Source: Solimonas sp040754295 (lineage in GTDB: Bacteria > Pseudomonadota > Gammaproteobacteria > Nevskiales > Nevskiaceae). From it: a stretch of DNA of 22,572 nt. Made by a program: the position numbers and the translations under genes. How positions within the stretch are numbered: position 1 is the first letter of the stretch; the number at the start of each line of letters is the position of its first letter. The stretch is taken from contig JBFMCQ010000056.1 of assembly GCA_040754295.1 (NCBI GenBank), positions 1 to 22,572 of the forward strand. Direction: 5' to 3'. Below the pieces are notes generated by a model, which made no database searches, was not told the origin of the DNA, and was given only the letters and a program-made list of their open reading frames with translations. Shown piece after piece: positions 18,826 to 22,572 of the stretch.

Positions 18826-20121
18826 TCAGCGCTTCTCGAGCGCGACGACGTTGCGCTCCGGTGCGCCGGTATAGACCTGGCGCGGACGTGCGATGCGCAT
18901 CGTCGGATCCGAGATCATCTCGGTCCAGTGCGCCGCCCAGCCGACCGTGCGCGCGATCGCGAACATCGGCGTGAACATGTTCACCGGAATGCCGAGCGCC
19001 TTGTAGATGATGCCCGAGTAGAAGTCGACGTTCGGGTAGAGCTTGCGCTCCCTGAAGTAGTCGTCGGAGAGCGCGATCTCCTCGAGCTTCATCGCCAGCT
19101 CGAGCTGCGGATCGTTCTCCTTGCCGAGGTGCTTGAGCACCTTGTGGCACTGCTCGCGGATGATCGTCGCGCGCGGATCGAAGTTCTTGTAGACGCGGTG
19201 GCCGAAGCCCATCAGGCGCACGCCGGAATTCTTGTCCTTGACCTTGGCCATGAAGCCCTTGACCTTGGACACGTCGCCGATCTCGTTGAGCATCTTGAGC
19301 ACGGCTTCGTTGGCGCCGCCGTGCGCCGGACCCCAGAGCGCGGCGATGCCCGCGGCGATCGCGGCGTAGGGGTTGCAGCCGGTGCTGCCGGCCATGCGCA
19401 CCGTCGAGGTCGATGCGTTCTGCTCGTGGTCGGCGTGCAGGATGAACAGCACGTCGAGCGCTCTGGCGGCGATCGGGTCGACTTCGTAGGGCTCGGCCGG
19501 CACCGCGAACATCATGTAGAGCAGGTTCGAGCAGTAGTCGAGCTTGTTCTGCGGGTACATGAACGGCTGGCCGAAGTAGCGCTTGTACGCGGCCGCCGCG
19601 ATCGTCGGGATCTTCGCGATCATGCGGTGCGCGAAGATCTTGCGGTGCTCCGGATCCTTGTTGTTGGTCGTGTCGTGATAGAACGCCGACAGCGAGCCGA
19701 CGACGCCGGTGAGCATCGCCATCGGGTGCGCGTCGTAGCGGAAGCCGCCGAAGAAGGCCTTCAGCGACTCGTTGATCATCGTGTGGCGGCGGATGGTCTG
19801 ATCGAACTCCTGAAGCTGCTGCTTGTTCGGCAGCTCGCCGTTGAGGATCAGGTAGGCCACTTCGATGAAGCTGCACTGCTCGGCGAGCTGCGCCACCGGA
19901 TAGCCGCGATACAGCAGCACGCCGGCGTCGCCGTCGATATAGGTGATTGCGCTGTTGGTCGAGCAGGTCGACGAGAAGCCGGGATCGTAGGTGAATACGT
20001 CCAGCTTGCTGTAGACCTTGCCGACGTCGAGGCCGACCGGGCCCAAGGTTCCCGAAACGGCCGGCAGGTCGATCTTCTCGCCGGTGGCGTTGTTCACCAG
20101 GCTGTAGCTGGGCGTGCTCAT
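18826..20121 (-). CDS. gltA: Citrate synthase (type II)
   Basis: The enzyme condenses oxaloacetate and acetyl-CoA into citrate, the entry step of the TCA cycle. The 431-aa product has the normal length of the Gram-negative hexameric type. Catalytic residues appear as H267 (GPAHGGANE), H308 (GFGHRVYKN) and D366 (NVDFYSG); HADHEQNASTSTVR lies at 229-242. I chose the ATG at 20121 because GAGGAA sits 6 nt upstream and MSTPSYSLV matches family starts; an in-frame opening at 20145 would add eight residues without support. The gene is a single unit with its own terminator and a leader of about 300 bp with no gene in it. Confidence 0.97.
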   Translation of the reverse strand: MSTPSYSLVNNATGEKIDLPAVSGTLGPVGLDVGKVYSKLDVFTYDPGFSSTCSTNSAITYIDGDAGVLLYRGYPVAQLAEQCSFIEVAYLILNGELPNKQQLQEFDQTIRRHTMINESLKAFFGGFRYDAHPMAMLTGVVGSLSAFYHDTTNNKDPEHRKIFAHRMIAKIPTIAAAAYKRYFGQPFMYPQNKLDYCSNLLYMMFAVPAEPYEVDPIAARALDVLFILHADHEQNASTSTVRMAGSTGCNPYAAIAAGIAALWGPAHGGANEAVLKMLNEIGDVSKVKGFMAKVKDKNSGVRLMGFGHRVYKNFDPRATIIREQCHKVLKHLGKENDPQLELAMKLEEIALSDDYFRERKLYPNVDFYSGIIYKALGIPVNMFTPMFAIARTVGWAAHWTEMISDPTMRIARPRQVYTGAPERNVVALEKR

Positions 20122-20425
20122 CGGAATTTCCTCACTGGGCCTCAACTGGGGTAATGCGGCGGATGCGGCTGCCGGGCGGCGCCGCTGCGGACGGCCGCCC
20201 GAACCAGCGCGGGCGCGACGTGGTCGCGCAAACGGGGATCGAGCGGCTTGGGACTATGCATCCCGCGAAAGGATAGCGACTTTTGGCCGCAGGCTTCCAG
20301 CGTTTCGGCGAACACTTCGCCTTGCCGGGTGCGGGACGACTTCCACCTCGAAGCGGCTGCGCCCTGCCGCGCGCACCAACAAAAAAGCCGCGCAGTGCGC
20401 GGCTTTCGGGGTGAAACGCGGTGGC
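20122..20425. other. Non-coding region between rpmE and gltA
   Basis: These 304 bp hold no convincing gene. They contain the rpmE terminator (20381-20406) and an 8-bp stem CGGGCGGC (20173-20180) with GCCGCCCG (20194-20201) in the presumed gltA leader. The gltA Shine-Dalgarno is at 20128-20133. I looked for a sigma-70 promoter for gltA on the minus strand; a TATCCT at 20275-20270 has no matching -35 box, so none is called. Confidence 0.6.
20381..20406 (-). terminator. Intrinsic terminator of rpmE
   Basis: A 10-bp perfect stem, AAAGCCGCGC (20384-20393) with GCGCGGCTTT (20397-20406), has a 3-nt loop. On the minus strand it runs into TTTTTT (20386-20381). It lies 20 bp after the rpmE stop and is the clearest terminator in the window. 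Confidence 0.92.
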
Positions 20426-20641
20426 TCAGGCGGCGGCGGACCTGCCGTAGCGCTTCTTGAACTTGTCGACGCGGCCGCCGACGTCCATGACCTTCTGCTT
20501 GCCGGTATAGAACGGATGGCAGGCCGAGCAGACCTCGACCTGAACCACATCGGTGGCGGCCGTCGAGCGCGTCTTGAAGGAACTGCCGCAGCTGCAGTTG
20601 ACGGTCACTTCCCTGTACTTCGGGTGGATGCCTTCTTTCAT
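20426..20641 (-). CDS. rpmE: 50S ribosomal protein L31 (zinc-binding form)
   Basis: This 71-aa protein of the large ribosomal subunit starts MKEGIHPKYREVTVNCSC and has the four zinc-ligand cysteines C16, C18, C38 and C41. It is therefore the zinc-containing (C+) form and not the zinc-independent RpmE2/YkgM form. HPFYTGKQK at 42-50 is a family signature. The length is normal. It is followed by a strong terminator and looks monocistronic. The Shine-Dalgarno is weak. Confidence 0.97.
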   Translation of the reverse strand: MKEGIHPKYREVTVNCSCGSSFKTRSTAATDVVQVEVCSACHPFYTGKQKVMDVGGRVDKFKKRYGRSAAA

Positions 20642-20739
20642 CGGAACACCAGATCAGCCGGAGATCGCGCCGGAAAAGCGCGAAAGGGCGCGAAGTTTAA
20701 AGAAGCGGACCGGCGCGTGCAAGCGCGGGCCCGGACCGC

Positions 20740-20925
20740 TCAGTCCGACTCCGGACTGACCTCGACCTCGAAGCCGCCGCCGTCGTGAACGGTCAGCCGC
20801 ACCGTCATCGGCCGGCAGCACACCGGGCAGTCCTCGGCGTAGACCGCCGAGCCGCCCGAGAGGTCCAGCTCGAGGACGATGTCCTGCCAGCAGGCCGGAC
20901 AGGTGACGGTGGTTTCCTCGAGCAT
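20740..20925 (-). CDS. Small CPXCG-type cysteine-rich protein
   Basis: This 61-aa protein begins MLEETTVTCPACW and has C9-P-A-C12 and C33-P-V-C36-C37-R-P-M, the pattern of the small proteins annotated as CPXCG motif-containing. Four cysteines in two CxxC pairs suggest a zinc ribbon. In the usual motif the residue after the second Cys is Gly; here it is Trp. The acidic second half (VEVSPESD) ends the protein. I chose the ATG at 20925 because it gives the family N-terminus; an upstream opening at 20967 runs into a REP element. The function of the family is unknown to me. It lies between hemW and rpmE on the same strand. Confidence 0.85.
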   Translation of the reverse strand: MLEETTVTCPACWQDIVLELDLSGGSAVYAEDCPVCCRPMTVRLTVHDGGGFEVEVSPESD

Positions 20926-20939
20926 GCGTGCCGGTCCTC

Positions 20940-21019
20940 GATGCGGTTCGCCTGCGGCTCGCCACATCCTACACAGCTACGCAGGCTCGTAGGATGCGGT
21001 GAGCGCAGCGAACCGCATC
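20940..21019. repeat. Pair of REP elements in inverted orientation (BIME-like)
   Basis: The plus-strand copy at 20989-21019 begins GTAGGATGCGG and has GATGCGGT (20993-21000) pairing with ACCGCATC (21012-21019). The minus-strand copy at 20972-20940 begins GTAGGATGTGG and ends in GAACCGCATC. The two share their head and tail, face apart from a 16-bp centre and form a REP doublet. The right end lies in the hemW stop codon (21018-21020), and the left end stops 15 bp before the CPXCG gene's ATG. Confidence 0.8.
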
Positions 21020-22181
21020 ATTCCAGGAACAGGCGCAACAATCCGTTCAGATACCGCCGCCCCAGCGCGCTGGGGCGGACCCGCGCGGCATCGATGTCCA
21101 GCAGACCGCGCTGTACCGCGGCGCGCACCGCCGGTAAGTCCGCATCCCAGGCCAGCCCGGTGCGTTGCGCGTAGAGCGACGGCGCGAAGCCCTCGTTGAG
21201 TCGTAACGCGTTCATCAGGAACTCGAACGGCAGGTCTGCCGCGGGCACTTCACGGTCCTCCTGAACCGCCGCCGCGGTGCCGGCCTGCTGCAGGTAGGTC
21301 TTCGGATGCTTGTGGCGGGCGCGGCGGCGGACGCCGCCGGCGCCGCTGAGCTTGCCGTGCGCGCCGGCACCGATCCCCAGGTAGTCGCCGAATTCCCAGT
21401 AGTTGCGGTTGTGCCGTGCCTGCGGACCGCGCGCGTAGGCGGAGACCTCGTATTGGGCGTAGCCGGCGGCGGCGAGCAGTGCCTGACCGTCCTCCTGCAT
21501 CGTCCAGGCGCTGTCGTCGTCGGGCAGCGGCGGCGGGTGCAGGCCGAACGCGGTGTTCGGCTCCAGCGTCAGCTGGTACCAGGAAATGTGCTCGGGCTGC
21601 AGCGCAATCAGCGCGCGCAGATCGGCGGCGGCCTCCGCCGGTGTCTGCTGCGGCAGCGCGTACATGAGGTCCAGGTTGATGTTGTCGAAGCCGGCCGCGC
21701 GTGCGAGCGCGTAGGCGCGCAGCGCTTCGGCGCGATCGTGAATGCGGCCCAGTCTCCTGAGCTGCGCGTCGTCGAGGCTCTGAAACCCCATCGACAGCCG
21801 GTTCACGCCGGCCGCGCGGTAGCCGCGGAAGTGGCCGGCCTCGGCAGTGCCGGGGTTGGCTTCGAGCGTGATCTCGATAGCGGGCGCGAACGCGAGCCGC
21901 GCGCTCAGCGCGTCGAGCAGCCGCCCGATCGAGCGGTCGGAGAACAGGCTGGGCGTGCCGCCGCCCATGAAGATGGAGATCAAGGGATCGTGAGGCGTGA
22001 GGCGTGAGGCGTCAGACGCGAGCTCGAAGTCGAGGTCGCGCAACAGCGCGTCGATGTAAGCGTCCTCGGGCAGCTCGCCGCGCAGCGCATGCGAGTTGAA
22101 GTCACAGTACGGACACTTCTGCACGCACCACGGAAAGTGAACATACAGCGACAACGGAATCTGCTTCGTCTCACGCCTCAC
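21018..22181 (-). CDS. hemW: Heme chaperone HemW (radical SAM, HemN-like)
   Basis: HemW binds heme and a radical-SAM cluster and is thought to deliver heme to respiratory enzymes. The 387-aa protein has the cluster cysteines C19, C23 and C26 (CVQKCPYC), GGGTP at 73-77 and the HemW-specific HNRNYW at 257-262, which separates it from coproporphyrinogen dehydrogenase HemN. The start is a GTG at 22181 inside a heptamer array; no ATG exists before the SAM motif, and GAGG of the preceding unit lies 8 nt upstream. A second array inside the gene encodes residues about 56-63 (SDASRLTP), lengthening the loop between helix 1 and strand 2 by about six residues relative to E. coli HemW. The stop lies in a REP element. 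rdgB ends 3 nt upstream. Confidence 0.94.
   Translation of the reverse strand: MRRETKQIPLSLYVHFPWCVQKCPYCDFNSHALRGELPEDAYIDALLRDLDFELASDASRLTPHDPLISIFMGGGTPSLFSDRSIGRLLDALSARLAFAPAIEITLEANPGTAEAGHFRGYRAAGVNRLSMGFQSLDDAQLRRLGRIHDRAEALRAYALARAAGFDNINLDLMYALPQQTPAEAAADLRALIALQPEHISWYQLTLEPNTAFGLHPPPLPDDDSAWTMQEDGQALLAAAGYAQYEVSAYARGPQARHNRNYWEFGDYLGIGAGAHGKLSGAGGVRRRARHKHPKTYLQQAGTAAAVQEDREVPAADLPFEFLMNALRLNEGFAPSLYAQRTGLAWDADLPAVRAAVQRGLLDIDAARVRPSALGRRYLNGLLRLFLE
21989..22016 (+). repeat. Heptamer array inside hemW, three perfect units and one degenerate (site D)
   Basis: CGTGAGG repeats at 21989-21995, 21996-22002 and 22003-22009, then CGTCAGA at 22010-22016. On the hemW strand it reads CCTCACG and stays open. 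Three units equal 21 bp or seven codons, so insertion keeps the frame. Confidence 0.9.
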
Positions 22182-22196
22182 GCCTCACGCCTCACG
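22169..22196 (-). repeat. Heptamer array at the rdgB-hemW junction (site E)
   Basis: Three perfect CCTCACG units (22176-22182, 22183-22189, 22190-22196) and one TCTCACG (22169-22175). On the coding strand it reads CGTGAGG. It supplies the last three codons and TGA of rdgB (22185-22187), the GTG of hemW (22179-22181) and a GAGG 8 nt before that GTG. Confidence 0.9.
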
Positions 22197-22572
22197 AAGC
22201 TGCGCGAGCAGCGCAGCGACCGCCCGCGCCCGGTGCGAAATGCGGTTCTTGACCGCCGCCTCGAGCTCGGCCGCACTGCAGCCGTACTCCGGCACGTAGA
22301 ACAGCGGGTCGTAGCCGAAGCCCTTGGTGCCGCGTGCTGCGTCGAGGATGCGGCCATACCAGAAGCCCTGGGCGATGACGGGCACCGGATCCTCGGCATG
22401 GCGCAGCCAGACCATCGCGCAGACGAAGCGCGCACCGCGCGCCGCTTGCGGCACGCCGGCGAGCTCGCGCAGCAGCAGGGCGTTGTTCGCGGCGTCGTCG
22501 CCGTCGAGCCCGGCGTAGCGCGCCGAGCGCACGCCCGGCCGGCCGTGCAGCGCCTCGACTTCGATGCCCGAA
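22185..22572 (-). CDS. rdgB: XTP/dITP pyrophosphatase (5' end outside the window)
   Basis: RdgB/HAM1 proteins hydrolyse non-canonical purine nucleotides (ITP, XTP) to monophosphates and keep them out of DNA. The gene runs off the right edge; the frame is open to 22571 and starts SGIEVEALHGRPGVRSARYAG, with the catalytic Asp region before it missing. Visible motifs are GTKGFGYDPLFYVPEYGCSAAEL in two parts and VKNRISHRARA near the end. About 128 codons are present, roughly the last two thirds of a protein of about 200 aa. The last residues (REA) and the stop come from the heptamer array. hemW follows 3 nt later, a pairing seen in many gammaproteobacteria. Confidence 0.95.
   Translation of the reverse strand, partial: SGIEVEALHGRPGVRSARYAGLDGDDAANNALLLRELAGVPQAARGARFVCAMVWLRHAEDPVPVIAQGFWYGRILDAARGTKGFGYDPLFYVPEYGCSAAELEAAVKNRISHRARAVAALLAQLREA

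Noticed and set aside
20122..20425. Small gene or riboswitch in the gltA leader
   Set aside because: Open frames there are short and biased, with no SD, and I see no known riboswitch core; only a simple GC-rich stem.

Overview
The window is a 22.6 kb stretch of GC-rich chromosome carrying core genes. It fits a gammaproteobacterium: pilMNOPQ-aroK-aroB diverges from mrcA/ponA, gltB-gltD follows dgt, and rdgB is next to hemW. REP-like palindromes and a dispersed heptamer repeat suggest a relative of the Xanthomonadales/Nevskiales type, but I cannot fix a genus. A run of 100 N and two exact 127-bp repeats suggest a metagenome or draft scaffold, and the window may be the whole scaffold.

Layout from left to right. 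Positions 1-1667 hold gltD (minus) and a duplicated copy of its 3' end. gltB (minus, 1761-6368) lies upstream of it, and together they encode NADPH-dependent glutamate synthase. A small plus-strand toxin-antitoxin pair (6577-7263) follows: a Phd/YefM-type antitoxin and a VapC-like PIN protein with a damaged active site. Next is a long minus-strand run read as pilM-pilN-pilO-pilP-pilQ-aroK-aroB-dgt (15317 down to 7409). It covers type IV pilus assembly, two shikimate-pathway steps and a dNTP triphosphohydrolase. Divergent from pilM, mrcA (PBP1A) runs on the plus strand across the N gap and is followed by an uncharacterised gene. The right end is again minus strand: gltA, rpmE, a small CPXCG-type protein, hemW and rdgB, which runs off the window.

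No new enzyme system or defence island is evident. The most interesting signals are structural. (1) A CGTGAGG/CCTCACG heptamer occurs in tandem at five sites. Read one way it is open in all three frames; read the other way it offers a stop in every frame plus GAGG and GTG for restarting. It has been built into gltD, aroB, hemW and the rdgB/hemW junction. (2) The toxin gene keeps its family framework but has lost most catalytic residues, while its promoter and a tandem-palindrome operator look intact. (3) Both long direct repeats are exactly 127 bp, which points to de Bruijn assembly. The gap in mrcA is therefore probably not a real gap, and the gene is intact once the overlap is collapsed.
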